Part shown: positions 43,020-55,331 of the stretch, piece by piece
Layout of the letters: each line of letters opens with the position of its first letter
Numbering within the stretch: position 1 is the first letter of the stretch
Source: Hexactinellida sp. DTS-2022
Taxonomy: Eukaryota > Porifera > Hexactinellida
DNA length: 64,000 nt
Direction: 5' to 3'
Assembly (NCBI GenBank): GCA_028753945.1
Contig: JAPNXP010000003.1
Location: 3,038,001 to 3,102,000 of the forward strand
Made by a program: the position numbers and the translations under genes
The notes under the pieces: model-generated
Databases searched by the model: none
What the model saw: the letters and a program-made list of their open reading frames with translations, nothing else
What the model was told of the DNA's origin: nothing

Positions 43020-44075
43020 TTACACTATTTCCCTATTTTCCCTCCACTGTGCCTTGAACTAGGCTGGTATAGATTACTACAGTTAGCTGCTGTTGAGCGT
43101 AAGTCCCATGTGTGAGTAAGTGGCTTCAGCACATCCCTTAGATACACAGGACAATCCCCAGTGAGGATATTAAAGCTTATAGTTAGAATCTTATAGTGTA
43201 GTCTCATTAATAATTGGAAGCCAGTGTAAGTTCTGAGAACTGGAGATATTGACTGCCGCTTTTTTGAAAGAGTCACGAGTCGTGCAGCCTCATTCTGTAT
43301 TCTTTATAACCTGTTCATTTCATTCCTTGGTAGCCTACATAGGAGCGAGTTACAGTAATCCAATTTGAAACTCACGAATGCATGTATCAGTCTTTCAGTC
43401 ATCATTACATCCAGATATCTACGAATCTTTCCAATCCGACTTATACATAGAGATGCGCTACGATTTATGTCAATCCCGCAATCTCTTAATGATAGTTGTT
43501 TATTAATCTTTACACCTGTGAATTCAAAACTGTGTCCGGCATTACAAGTTCATAACCTTGAAATTAGATTTTGGGAATTCAGAACGGGATTTAAATTTTG
43601 AGAATAAAATGATAAATTCCGTCTTATTGGGATTACACTTGAGCACGTTGCTCGTATACAAAGTATTGAGGTCACATAGACATGCTTCTAATCATTTTGT
43701 AATGTCATTCCTCTCCGGAGGTTTAATAGAGATGTAAACTTTACTATCATCTGCGTATGAAAAACTATACCATAAATTCCAAATTTGGCTCGCAACCGTT
43801 TGAGCAGAATTGATGATCCACTGTGTCCTAGGCACTACTCAAGTCAATTAATACTAGAGCTACCTCTAGCTTATCGTCTAGTGCAGAGCTTATATCACCA
43901 ATAAGTTTAATAAGTGGTTTTTCAGTAGAGTGTTTTTTTGCTATAAGCAGATTGTAGATAGGGATAGAGGTTGTTATCAAAAGTTATTTATTAAGTTGGA
44001 ATAACACAACTCTCTCAATAATTTTCGACATGAATGATAGATTTGAAAAAGGTCGATAGTTTAATGTGTTCGTGT
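43020..44075 (-). pseudogene. LINE (CR1/Jockey-type) reverse transcriptase fragment
   Basis: The minus strand reads LNYRPFSNLSFMSKIIERVV and HSTEKPLIKLIGDISSALDD, followed by VALVLIDLSSA, near 43850-44070: RT domain motifs with several stops. The C-terminal end (43025-43276) has LHYKILTISFNILTGDCPVY, the post-RT region shared with the LINE at 45-49 kb. The FxDD active-site block is lost or unreadable. 5'-truncated relic. Confidence 0.8.
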
Positions 44076-44164
44076 TCGTGTTTTTATTATACTTGCTGTA
44101 TGTCGTGTAAATGTTAAATTCGAACACGACGCTCGATTCTAAATTGAAACAACTCAAGAATGGT

Positions 44165-44221
44165 TAAGCTTTTGTTGTGGATGTTTTCTGCCGCGAAGAC
44201 CTAGCAAGCGAAATGAGCTAG
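44165..44221 (+). mobile_element. Helitron 3' end fragment
   Basis: GCCGCGAAGACCTAGCAAGC then GAAATGAGCTAG before T, matching the 3' ends at 15862 and 19432. No 5' end is present. Confidence 0.6.
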
Positions 44222-44689
44222 TTAAACTTTGGACTGATTCTCATATTATTCCCAGCCCTAATTTTCGGTGTGCCTCTTATACATTTATATTGAGATTGTC
44301 TGCCTTCCGCACAAAATACCTAGAAACGATTAAATTTGTAAACTTTCAAACTATTTAATTAGTATCAGATAGAAATTCTAAAATGCTCAATTAATACCTT
44401 ATAAAGCTGCTAAAACATAACAGGACAACCCTATAATTTGGGGTTCAAATACAAGTGTTGTGAAATACACAGAATTTTACCCCCTAAATGCCTTTTTCTG
44501 CTGTGCAACTGATTTTTTTGCACTATTCCAAATGTAAACTTGGTTAAAATTCGACCACTTTCTGAGTAAAAAATTAAGCTAAGTGTTGCTTTCTGCGTCA
44601 AAGATTAAAAACTAAGTGAAAGTTTAATTTCAGTTGCATAGATAATATATTAAGGTTCCAGTGTATGCTGGAATCTTTTTTAAAAAGTA

Positions 44690-44883
44690 CAGTCAGGTCT
44701 GCTTATTATGGACAAGATTTCGTCTGCTTAATGTGAAGATCTTTTATTATGAACAAGCCCTATGGTCCCAATTTAACAACTGACATAGGGTTTGTATTAA
44801 GTTGAGTTCGCTTATTATGAAGTCTCTCTATTATGAACACAATTTTTGGTCCCTTGAATGTTCATAATAAAAGAACCTGACTG
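44690..44883. mobile_element. Tc1/mariner-type MITE (TA-flanked)
   Basis: 194 bp. CAGTCAGGTCTGCTTATTAT at the left and TTCATAATAAAAGAACCTG then ACTG at the right, TA on both sides. Confidence 0.85.
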
Positions 44884-45738
44884 TACTTGGTTGATTTGTA
44901 TGAAATTTTCAGGATCAATCATGCTCCCCAAATCATGAAAAAAAAACTTACAGAGGTGTAGAGCGCAGTCGCTATCCCATTATTTTCGACTGCTTTTTAA
45001 TATTGTTCTTTCCGGGGTTTTTTTTAAATCTATTGTTAACATGGCTGCTTCTTTTTTATTCTTGGTCTAATTTTTGTTACTTTTTATGGCTCTCCATCAT
45101 CACAGATTTAGATTACTCTCTCAATCTCCACCCCTTAATATATCATTGTTTTCTTCACTTTCTACTTTCCTATCGACCTCTAAGAAGAAGATGTAGAGGT
45201 TTGAGCTCTGGGCTTAAAAAACGGCATGCTACAAGACATGCCCTGGTACAAGTAACCAGCCGCCGTCTATTTCCTATACATCTGCATCCCGCTCCTAAAC
45301 TACACGTACATTGCCGGAACCTAAAATCTAAGAATCATTTCACGTGCAGTAGCCTGAAGAGAAAAAAAGTTTTCGGTCTATGCAACATATGACTATCTCA
45401 AACTACCTCGACATCCTAATAATTACAGAAACCTGGCTGACGCTGACAGAAGGAAAAGACCACTCACTCTGTATGCTCCGCCATTTGCTTCCTGATTTTC
45501 GATTGACCAGCATTCCTCGTGCTTGGTGGTGGCCTTGCCATACTTTATCGGAGCAGTTTTATTCCCAAAGTCAACTCGGGACCAGTTTATTCTTCTTTTG
45601 AGTACTTAGACCTTACCTTATCCTTTACAAAGTTCTCTGTCGCTTTATATCCTTTTATTTCCCTCCACCTTCTACCAAAAATTTATCTTCCTTCAATCAG
45701 TTTATCTTAGATTTCTCCGATCTCATTGAACGTATCAT

Positions 45739-46363
45739 CATAGGCGCCGATCTTTGTAGGAGTGAGGCATTTCCTGGGGGGGGGACAACTTTTGGGACCT
45801 CGACCTCGACCTTATTTCGACCTTGTCGCACAAGGTCGAAGGTTGATTATAAAGTTCAATTCGTTCCAAGATCGAGCGACTTGAGCAATCGGAGGGCAAT
45901 TATGATGCTACTAATGGTTTAAACAAATATAGTATATTAAATTTACAACCTTATTACACTTGTAATCCTTCACTCAATAGGATGCTACACATCAACGACC
46001 TGGGGGATTCTGACTCCCCAGAGCCCACCATGATAGGTACATTTACGCGTATGGCAGTATATTGAATCTTATTTACAATCTTAGTTTTCAAATTGAAAAT
46101 AGAAGCTATTCGTGTCACTTTGTGAGATCGAATAGCTTCTATTATAAATTCCATAACAATTACAGATAATGTTTATATATTTTCCTTTGCACGAATATAA
46201 TTGCACAATTTAAATACTGTGCGTATTCTATTTTAATAAATTTAGTTTATATTCCCCCAGTGGATCCCCCCAGTACCCCACCAGTGTACCTCCCCAGACC
46301 CCCCCAGCATTCCGACCTGGGGAGGTCCGGACCCCCCCCAGAACCCTAACATCGGCGCCTATG
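45739..46363. mobile_element. hAT element nested in the LINE endonuclease
   Basis: Termini CATAGGCGCCGATC and GGCGCCTATG (ATCGGCGCCTATG), exact 8-bp target duplication CGTATCAT. G-run near the left end and C-runs near the right. 625 bp, non-coding. Confidence 0.85.
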
Positions 46364-48857
46364 CGTATCATAACTCCCCAGAGTAAGATTGTCCTAGCGG
46401 GAGATTTTAACATTCACTATGATCTCCCTTTAGATCCACATTTCATCATTTTTAATGACACCCTTAGGACTTTTGACCTTCAACAACACGTAATAAGTCC
46501 AATCCATTTCTCAGGCCACACTCTTGACTTTGTTGTAACAAAACGGGTGGATACTGATCTCTTAATATCAACAAATGTCTTTTCGGATGCTCCCTCCGAT
46601 CATTCCTATATTATAAGTGATCTTCGATTCCCTAATCCCAATCGATCCAAGCTATGGATGTGTAGACGCAATTATAATGCTATAAAGATGGATTCCTTAA
46701 TTGAAAGTAATCAAACTTGCTCATTTTGGCTTTGAAATTGATATCTTTGAAGAACTTATAAATTAATATAACTCGAATTTACTCTTTGTACTTGACCCCT
46801 CTCTTGTGCAGACCTTGACTGGCCACCCAGCGTGTCAATGGTACACTGGTAATCTCCGCGAGATGAAGCCTGAGCTGCGTAGACTCGAGAGGAAGTTCAT
46901 GAAGTCTAGATTCACACTTTACTTTCAGATACTTAAGGAGAAATCCTACTCTTATAAGTGTCTCCTTGATTCTATAAAGATGGAATATTATAGAAATAAA
47001 TTTGGTAGTTGTGACGACAGAAATCTATTCCAACTTGTACAAAACTCTCTGTCCCAACCAAAAAGACTTCCCTTCCAGTTTCCTCTTCACACTACTCCTT
47101 AGCTTGTAAATTCTCTCACTATTTCCGTGACAAAATAGATAAGCTACGGGAAGGGTGTGACTACTCAAATTCTTCTTACTCTTTACACATCCATTTATGA
47201 CTAGTTCCTCACTTTTTAACGATCTTGGTTATTTGAATCCTGATGAAGTTGAAACATTATTAAATAAATCTAAAGCAAAACTCTAGCTTAGACCCCATCC
47301 CGACAACGATTCTCAAACAATGCATTATTCCTCTAGCTCTAAGAGTGGATATTACAAATATCATAAATCGCTCGATTCGACAAGCTATCTTTCCACAAAA
47401 TCTTAAGCAAGCTATAATCATTCCATCTCTAAAAATCTTTTCCCTTGATTACAACGAGCTCACTAACTACAGGCCAATAGCAAACTTGTCTTTCCTATCT
47501 AAAGTCCTTGAAAAGGTAATTTTCACACAATTAGATTTGTACTTATCTGAGAACAAGTTGTACCCCTTAATGCTCCGGGATTTAGAAAATATCACTCTAC
47601 AGAAACACTACTCATCAAAGTATTCGATGACATGGTAGTACCCTTGATACAGGACGAAATGCTCTATTAACTCTCCTTGATCTTTCTAGTGCCTTCGATA
47701 CCTTTTCGAGCTCCTTCACTCACGTTTTGGTATAACTGGCAAAGTTCTCTCCTGGATAAAGTCTTATTCTCGCAAAGAAGTGAGGTTGTTAGCATTAACG
47801 GTATCCTCTAATCCACAACCTGTTAAATCGGGCGTCCCTCAAGGTTCTATATTAGGCCCTCTTTTCTTCAATTTATATATTTCCTTTATAGAAGATCTAG
47901 CTCCGGCTCAGGCTCTTTCCATCTTATTTTATGTTGACGATGCACAGATATATCTATCATTATCACCTTTTAACATTGCTGAACCTATACTACTTCTGGA
48001 ATCGTGCTGTCTGATCTCAATGTTAGGTTCAGTAAAAACAAGCTTGTCTGCAACCCATCGAAGACTAAGATGATTATTTCTCACATTGATCTCGTATTTC
48101 GCCGGTTAATATTTCTGTCAATGTTGGACCATCTATCCTTCACCCTGTAGACAATGTTTTAACCTCGGAGTCATCTGGGATAAGCATATGTCATTGAAAC
48201 CTTATATAAATAAGATCTGCAATACTGCATCACTTTCTCTATATAGGATAGGTGCCCTTCGCGCCTACCTTGACAGATTCACTTTAGAAATACTGGTCCA
48301 TGCATTTTTCTCCTGCCGTCTGGACTATAGTAACGCATTATTGGTTAGCCTACCATCGCGAGAGCTCCACAGACTTCAAAGTATCCAAAATACAGCTGCC
48401 CGTTTAATTTCCTGGTCTAAAAAGTATGACTACATAACACCTATTCTTAAAAAGCTTACACTGGCTGCCGGTGAAGGCTCGCATTGATTATGAAATATTA
48501 CTTACTACCTATAAAATCCTTAATGGTTTTTGTCCGACATATCTAACTAACCTGATTCATCTTTGTGAATCTCGCTATAACCTTGGATCGTCATCGTCTA
48601 GCTTATTAAGACAACCAAGTCATCGGACTAAATATTATGGAACCCGAATCTACTCATTTGCTTACCCGCATCTATGGAATTTGCTCCCAACTGCTATCAG
48701 GAATGCGGGCTCGGTTGAAATTTTCAGAAAAACTTACAAAAACTTACCTGTTCAACTTAGATTATTCTTAATCTCTTTTTTATGTACTTTATATTTATTT
48801 CTGCTGTATATCTTAGGACTGTTTTGTATACTTTAGGATTATTGCTATTCTCTACAG

Positions 48858-49051
48858 CAGTGGTTCTCAACCTGGGGTCCGCGACCCAAGAGGGGTCCGC
48901 GAAATATTTTAAGTGTCCGCCGCGGTACCTACTCGATAATAGTATCATATTATTTGTACATGTTTTGGATCGCTTAGTATTTGTTTTGGGTCACAAGATA
49001 TTTTTTAATACAACCAGGGGTCCGTTAATTTGAAAAGGTTGAGAACCACTT
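48858..49051. mobile_element. hAT MITE in the LINE 3' region
   Basis: CAGTGGTTCTCAACCTGGGG and GGTTGAGAACCACTT, 8-bp target duplication CTCTACAG (nTnnnnAn), 194 bp. Confidence 0.9.
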
Positions 49052-49114
49052 CTCTACAGTGCCTACACTGTAAACACATTGGGACTCTGGTGTAAGACGT
49101 ACAAAATCCTGTAC

Positions 49115-49115
<1 letters not shown>

Positions 49116-49173
<58 letters not shown>
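49116..49173. repeat. (ATT)n microsatellite, LINE tail
   Basis: About 19 ATT units directly after AAAATCCTGTACT at the LINE 3' end. Confidence 0.9.
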
Positions 49174-49176
<3 letters not shown>

Positions 49177-49201
49177 TTAACTTTTCAGTCCTTTGCACAC
49201 T

Positions 49202-49787
49202 CACCTACCAAAAGTATTCGTTCCTATCAATAATTTGTGCCACAAATGGCTAGCTCATGGCGCATGATGGCGGAAATATGTTGCGATTTCATGTGTGTAT
49301 TATCAAACTAATCTGAAATATTGCATTCATCGACTTTGGTAAACAGCTTGTTATTAATGTTTGGGCCATCTTTATCCGACATTTCTCAAGTGGCCTGCAT
49401 ATTTCTGCCATGTGACACTTCTGGCACAAGTGGCACAAATTTTAGAGGGACTGCAAGTTAACAACTAATTTTAGGAAATGTTTAGAAAATTGTCAACAAA
49501 GTAATTCTGACATGTAGAATTCAAATCTGCATTCAAGCTTTCTTAATTCGAAACACTTTTCTGGTAAACAGAAACAAATATTTAATGCCCTCATTATCTT
49601 TCTAATTTGGTTAACACCTAAAAAAAACTTAAAATTATAATAATTTTGTAAGATTATAAACTCTGATATACCAATTTATGAGTCCCATCATTCGAAACTC
49701 AATTTAGTGTGCACTTATATTGAAATGTTGATGAATGTAGAAAATGAATGTGGAATTATTGATCTGTACGAATACTTTTGGTAGGTG
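49202..49787. mobile_element. Tc1-like non-autonomous element
   Basis: Inverted ends CACCTACCAAAAGTATTCGT and ACGAATACTTTTGGTAGGTG, like Tc1 termini. Flanking TA is not clear, so exact ends are uncertain. It lies in the intron before the PDI exon. Confidence 0.75.
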
Positions 49788-49840
49788 ATTTTACATTGAA
49801 CATTTTGTATTACTATATTTTGATTTTTTTATATCTTTAG

Positions 49841-50100
49841 GGGATCATTTTAAAGATGATGAAGATATCATTATAGCTAAAATGGACTCAACTCAGAATG
49901 AACTCTTGGATATCACTATTTCATCTTTCCCAACTATAAAATATTTTCCACATAATTCAGATGAAATTTATGATTATAATGGAAATCGAAATTTGGATTC
50001 ACTTATAAAATTTGTTGAAAGTGATGGAAAGGATAACCAAGATTCTGGTTCAGAATCGAGTGATGATGATGATCCTATTCATGCTCATGAAGACTTGTAA
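49841..50100 (+). CDS. protein disulfide isomerase, last exon
   Basis: The C-terminal end of an ER protein disulfide isomerase (PDIA1/P4HB type), which forms and shuffles disulfides in secretory proteins. After the acceptor TATATCTTTAG the frame reads HFKDDEDIIIAKMDSTQNEL, SSFPTIKYFP and the YNGNRNLDSLIKFVES block: the second half of the a' thioredoxin fold including the cis-proline region. An acidic tail (SGSESSDDDD) follows and the protein ends HEDL, a KDEL-like retrieval signal. The incoming intron is phase 1 if the first codon is Gly. Upstream exons with the CGHC active site were not found in this window, so the intron is long and holds LINE and Tc1 insertions. A processed fragment is less likely given the splice site. 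Confidence 0.85.
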
Positions 50101-50349
50101 TCAAAGTTCTTAGACCATATCTGTACTGTACTTTGCTCATTGTGTATTAATTAGATATTCTTTACTTTTAGGTATATATTTCATATGGATAGTTCAATAT
50201 TTTGATTGTATTGCTTGTTAGAGTATTAAGTCCAAAATTTATATAACGTAAGGTTTGACTGAATGTTTGAGCTGTCGTACTCAACCTCATTTAGTATCAA
50301 TCAAGGATTAAATTGGAGATATATTTAACCATTTCCTTTAATTTGATCC

Positions 50350-50355
50350 AATAAA
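50350..50355 (+). terminator. polyadenylation signal AATAAA
   Basis: Lies 250 bp past the PDI stop in AT-rich 3' UTR-like sequence. Confidence 0.5.
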
Positions 50356-50759
50356 AGCATTAATTGTCTTAGATTAGTGAGTGGGTGCTATTGAGAATGA
50401 AGAAGTGGTCATAAACATTGATTAAGCGCACCCGAGGAAGATTTCTCTCAGAGAGGAACCTGTTTTCTATCTAATTACCGACCTTCAGAGGCCGCTAGCA
50501 ACGGCCATGAAACCGATAATTTCTGTAATTACCGGACACTTTTGTTCCGTTTGCATACAAACTCCAGGAATATGATTGAATACTGAACTGATAGTTGACT
50601 TCTTAGATTTTATATTTTATTTGATTATTATATCCAATCAATTAGTATCAACAATCGAGGAGGTATGCATTATTGTACGAATTGAGTTATAGCCATAATT
50701 AATAATAAGCATTAGAAGTCCATGAGCCCAATAAGGTGATAGGTACGAAGTAAGGGTAG

Positions 50760-51500
50760 AATTTGCCACAAATAGACATCTTACTGTCAGATAGTTATAG
50801 GAGATACTAGGCTTATATAAAACTACCATACATCGCATTCTAGCCGACGACTTGAAAATGAGCCGCGTTGTTTCTAGCCGATGAGAATAAGCGCCAACGG
50901 GTAGATGTTTGTCATCAATTACTGAAATCATGGAGAGGAGATTGACTTTCTTGATCGCCTAGTCACCGGAGACGAATCCTGGTTTCATTTCTATGAACCG
51001 GAGACAAAATTTAAGAGTAGTCGGTGGAAAAGACGCCATTAACTTACTGCCTACCCCGACCAAGCTTAAGTGCCAAAAGTCTTCCTGAAATAGAATGGCC
51101 AGTGGTTTCTGGGATAGATACAGCTAACAGATTGGCTCCCTGAGAAGACAACCATCAATAGCAATTATTATATAACCGAATTGGAAGAACGGTGAGCAGC
51201 CATCAAGCGTGAGCGACGTGTGAAACTACGCAGGAAAGTTATCATCCAACATGATAACGTTAGGCCCCCACGTCAGTGCTCTAAATACCAATGACATTAG
51301 ACATTTGGTTTCGAATGTCTTCCGCACCCTGCCTATAGTCCAGACCTGGCTCAAAACAACTACTGGCTGTTTGGAGAGATGAATAGGCCCCTTTGTGTAA
51401 AAAGTTTAAGAAGTTTAGTACCCTGAGGTTAGTGGTAGAGGTGTGGGAAAAGGGATCCCAATATCTTTTCGCCAGAAGCAATTTTGACAGTGGTTTAGAT
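50760..51500 (+). pseudogene. mariner transposase relic
   Basis: A Tc1/mariner DDD transposase. All three catalytic Asp contexts are visible: VTGDESWFHFYEPETK (about 50957), IIQHDNVRPP (about 51240) and HPAYSPDLAQNNYWLFGEM (about 51325). D2-D3 spacing of roughly 34 fits mariner. Stops interrupt it (after KRRH, in the middle, and near the C-terminus). The upstream 50770-50935 segment is repeated inverted at 52080-52255. Confidence 0.85.
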
Positions 51501-51641
51501 TAATATCTGTTAGTATACCTTATTATAGGAAATTAACATCTTGCGCGATTTGGAGCAAAACATTTTCAAATACATGAAATTAACGCGATTGAGGAGAAGA
51601 ACATTTTGTCCCAAGCTACATTATCCTTCAGAATCCAAGTA

Positions 51642-51814
51642 CAGTGGTGTTCGCCTAATAGCAAGTCGCATTTTGCACGAAATTTCCTTGCTAATAGGCG
51701 AACTTGCTATTAGAGGAACAAATTTAACATTAAATGCTCGCTTGGGGACAAAAAGTAACTTGCTAATAGAGCAATATTGCTATTAGAGCAATTGCTATTA
51801 GGCGAACACTACTG
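51642..51814. mobile_element. Tc1/mariner-type MITE (TA-flanked)
   Basis: CAGTGGTGTTCGCCTAATAG at the left and CTATTAGGCGAACACTACTG at the right, TA on both sides, repeated TTGCTATTAG inside. Confidence 0.88.
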
Positions 51815-51841
51815 TATACTATATCAAGCAATTCACAGCCT

Positions 51842-52260
51842 TCATTTAATACTCAACCCCAAGCGATAGGACGTGTTCAAGGAACTGTTGGTTGGCAGGG
51901 CGAGTATGAACAAATGTTGGCTAAGATCTAATCCACACCCTACAGCTAACATCATTATCTTGTGTTTTACACGCTGGACGCCAGAGCGCCTGCTATGAGA
52001 GCGTTCTGAGCAAAGTATCCAAACATTCAGTACTAAATGATTTCGCTGAAGTACGCCACAATGGAGGCACCTCTCCATGATTTCAGTAATTGACGACAAA
52101 CATCTACCCGTTGGCGCTTATTCTCATCGACTAGAAACAAAGTGGCTCACTTCAATTCGTCGACTAGAATGCGATGCATGGAGATTCTATATAAGCCTAG
52201 AATCTCCTCTAACTGTCAGACAGTAAGACGCCTATCTGTATCAATTGTACTGGAGATCAT
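51842..52260 (-). pseudogene. mariner-related fragment, inverted
   Basis: The first part on this strand (52255-52080) is the reverse complement of 50770-50935, including TGAGAATAAGCGCCAACGGG (residues DENKRQRVDVCRQL-like), which precedes the mariner core in the other copy. The remainder (to 51842) has no match to the mariner core. Extent and identity beyond the shared 170 bp are uncertain. Confidence 0.5.
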
Positions 52261-52689
52261 GTAAGCTATTCATTAAACTTATCTTAAACTTAACTTACAC
52301 TTGAACTCAAACTTAAACTTTAACTTGATGTACTATATCAACATATACAATATACACATATACAATATACACATATAAATCTTGTTCATTATATGGCCTT
52401 CGCTTTTCTATTTGATCTCGATCTTTCCCCCGAAGTTTGTACAACAGAGAGTGTTTCGTGGTAGACTCATTCCAATGATGTTTATAACGTTACATAATTT
52501 ATCGCACGTTACAGAATTGCAAAATATATCTTCGTTCAGCTACAAGAGGTAGTTGTAACATTCCTTCATCGATTGACTATTTCCAATTAGCTGTCACGCT
52601 ACAATTTCTAGCCCCCTTCATTCAAACGGTTGTCGCAACTTCACATGCGATTTCCAAGTCTTCAGTTTCCTGATGTATTCGTAGTGACA

Positions 52690-53345
52690 GATGCACTTTG
52701 CTTTTTGCCCGAGATTATATAATTTTTCCAAATGAAATACTAGATCAATTACAAAATCAGCAAACATTCTTGGAATTAAAATGGCTTTTCACTTGGACTT
52801 GGATGTATTGACGGCACACGTACCTATTTGGCAATGTAGATCTATTTGTCTACAGGAAAAACTATTCTATCAATGTCAAGCAAAATGCTATAACGATTTA
52901 AAATTTATTGATATTGTCGCCAAATAGCCTGGTTGCACTCAAGATGCATTTATTTGGAGGCAATTTGGTATCAATCAAAGGATTGCTAGTGGAGATATAC
53001 CCACTGTCAAAGGATGATTCCTAGGCGATAGTGGATATCCATTAAAGCCTAACCTTCTTACGCCAAGAATTTCTCCAATGACGCCAGGGGAGAGGCGCTA
53101 TAATAGAGCTTTTCTGAAATCTCGATAAAACTATTGAATGCGCTTTTTGGGGTTTGAAAGAGTAGATGGCGATGTGTGGATAAAACTGGAGAGACTCTTA
53201 GTTACACCCCGGAGCGAGTTTTGTAGATTAGTAGTAGCTACAAAGGTACTGCATAATTTGTGCATCGATCATAATCTACATTGGAAAATGGATACAATCG
53301 AGCAAGATGAACTATTGCACAAGATACCGTATTTATTCGAATAGT
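52690..53345 (+). pseudogene. HARBI1-like (PIF/Harbinger) transposase relic
   Basis: Harbinger nuclease motifs in order: LGCIDGTR with the first Asp (about 52800), PGCTQDAFIWRQFGI (about 52930), FLGDSGYPLKPNLLTP with the second Asp (about 53017), TPGERRYNRAFLKSR, then IECAFWGLK carrying the Glu in a shifted frame (about 53130), and a C-terminal LVVATKVLHNLCIDHNLHW. Several stops. Host HARBI1 is possible in principle, but the decay argues for a transposon copy. Confidence 0.85.
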
Positions 53346-54858
53346 AGCCTAGGCGATTATAGTTTTTTAGGCCATTTTCTGACCAATAATTTTTGTACAT
53401 TTTCGAGAACATCACATGTTGATACAATTTATTTAGTATAGTCGGTTGATAATCGTATTGCGACTAATATTAGATTAAGAAATTTTCTCAGGGTACCCGT
53501 GGTGAATTTGTATTTGATAATTTGGTGGGGGGGCTATTATTGGAGGTAGGCGATTATTCGAATAGGGGCTACTATTAGAGTATATACGGTATATATTATC
53601 CGGTCGGTACATCAACATCTAATGGAAATATTGTTCGCCAGTCAATTATTACAACTTATTTGATTAATTATCTAGTTTGATAATTTAAATCACTTGTAAG
53701 GGAAATCTTGCAATACTCTTTACTATGTGTGATGATCTAATAATGATTATACTTTATATGTACGTTAAGATTATAAATGAATCATTAGTTTGAAAATGAT
53801 TGGGTGCGTAGGAATGAAGGTTTGAATACAGTACCAGGGCTTTTCATGAGTCACCGAGTCACCGAGTCATCTGACTCGTGACAAAATTCAGTGACTCGAG
53901 TCACCGAGTCTGAATCAATGACTCGCGAGAAATCTGTCTAGCCATACAATTCTAAGTTTCCATTGTGTCTAGTGATACCCAATTACTAGTATCAATCAAT
54001 ACAATAACTGTTTCCCAACTGGGTTCAAGGAATTCTACAGTTCCTTAATGTTCGTCAATTTACAATATTTGGATTATGTATTATACACACGGACAAGCTC
54101 TCTAATCTATAAGATTGTCTGTTTAGGTTTGTCTGTTAAACCAATATTCCGGCGGGTACTGGGTAGTATTTATAAATAACTTACTTTGTCCTTATAACAA
54201 CCTTAAGCTGGGGTCCTTCGATATAATTATACTGATGACACACCTGAAAGAGGTTGGGATTCTCTGCTCTGCTACAAATATGCGGTACAGTAGAAACTGC
54301 TAAATTTCATTCTATACAACGGTCATTTGTACATACGCTAGCGGCTGTTAAAATAATTTCTATATGATTTCCCATAATATAACCATTTGTGTATGAAGCC
54401 TTCGAACGTTAAGTAACGCTTCCAAGGGGGAGAAGGATTACGAATATGACAGACCTTACTTTTTATTACAAAATGGCAGAAAACGTGACATAAGGAAAGA
54501 GGATATATAATTTTCGTTAATTTTTGGTTACATTCAACAGTATTTAAATACAACCGACATAACATTTAATAAGGTATTTGGGTCGATTAAATTCAATTTA
54601 GAAATAAGTTCATGATATGAAATTAAATCAGTAGAATCAATAAAGTGTATGAAGAGTTTGAGTATTTAAGCTCATACGTATAATAATTTACACTCAAATT
54701 CCTTAGAAGTCGGCTGGTAAGATATTTATAACATAGAATATTAAATTATGGGTCAACAAGAAAGGACTAAATCCAATATTCGTATATAATCAGTGCATAA
54801 ATTCTTACTCTATCCAATGATGATATCACTTGATAACCAGTAAATTTTGCATTGCTCG
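53346..54858. other. no gene; one short motif-array remnant
   Basis: At about 53835-53935 a CAGGGCTTTTCATGAGTCAC start is followed by GAGTCACC/GACTCG repeats on both strands, resembling the motif-array hAT elements, but no right end was found. The rest holds nothing supported. Confidence 0.45.
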
Positions 54859-54932
54859 GCCCATAGACTACTTTAATAAAGGACTGTAGGCTGCCAGCTT
54901 TGGCTACTCGAACTTGGGTCCATTGTGTCTTA
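54859..54932. repeat. R1-family fragment
   Basis: CATAGACTACTTTAATAAAG ... TTGGGTCCATTGTGTCTTATT, as at 63783-63851. A G-rich hAT-like start (CAGCGCCGTCGAGAGGGG) follows at 54934 without a visible right end. Confidence 0.6.
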
Positions 54933-55199
54933 TTCAGCGCCGTCGAGAGGGGGGGTAGGCGGGGTAATTATCCCGGGGCCGGGGCCTGAGAAATTCTGTC
55001 TGTGAAGGTATGCATGGGCTCTATTGGGTGTAAAAAGTAGACAAGTCAAGGGGAAAATAAAGACATCGCTGGGCAGAGTAATACCTTGGTTATTTAATCC
55101 TTCCTATAAACCCGGTCCTGACTTAAATTCAGAAAATATAAGAGTAAATAGGATTTAATTTATGTAAAAATTTTAATGTATATAACACGAATGCGATAG

Positions 55200-55290
55200 T
55201 TTGCGTTTAGTTTATTCACTTCACAACCACGTATTTGTTATGTGGTTGTGTTTGTCGCAAAGCGAACTTTCAAGCGAAGCGAACTGGTAA
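55200..55290 (+). mobile_element. Helitron 3' end fragment
   Basis: TATTTGTTATGTGGTTGTGT then GCGAACTTTCAAGCGAAGCG and a terminal CTGG (fits CTRR) before T. No 5' end. Confidence 0.5.
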
Positions 55291-55331
55291 TATTATAGTA
55301 ATAATTTGATATTTTATGTATACACATATAG

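Larger units (their letters stand above)
45000..49180 (+). pseudogene. LINE (CR1/Jockey-type) with endonuclease and RT, broken
   Basis: An apurinic-type endonuclease is visible as LDILIITETWLT (about 45408) and, after a nested hAT element, VLAGDFNIH and APSDHSYIISD (46390-46620). RT: ELTNYRPIANLSFLSKVLEK (about 47455-47515), SGVPQGSILGPLFFNLYI (about 47830), the active-site FYVDDAQIYL (about 47925). Post-RT: SLYRIGALRAYLDRF and LDYSNALLVSLPSRELHRLQ, then after a frameshift near 48470 KARIDYEILLTTYKILNG. The 3' end runs into an (ATT)n tail. Multiple frame breaks. ORF1 is not recognisable. Confidence 0.85.
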
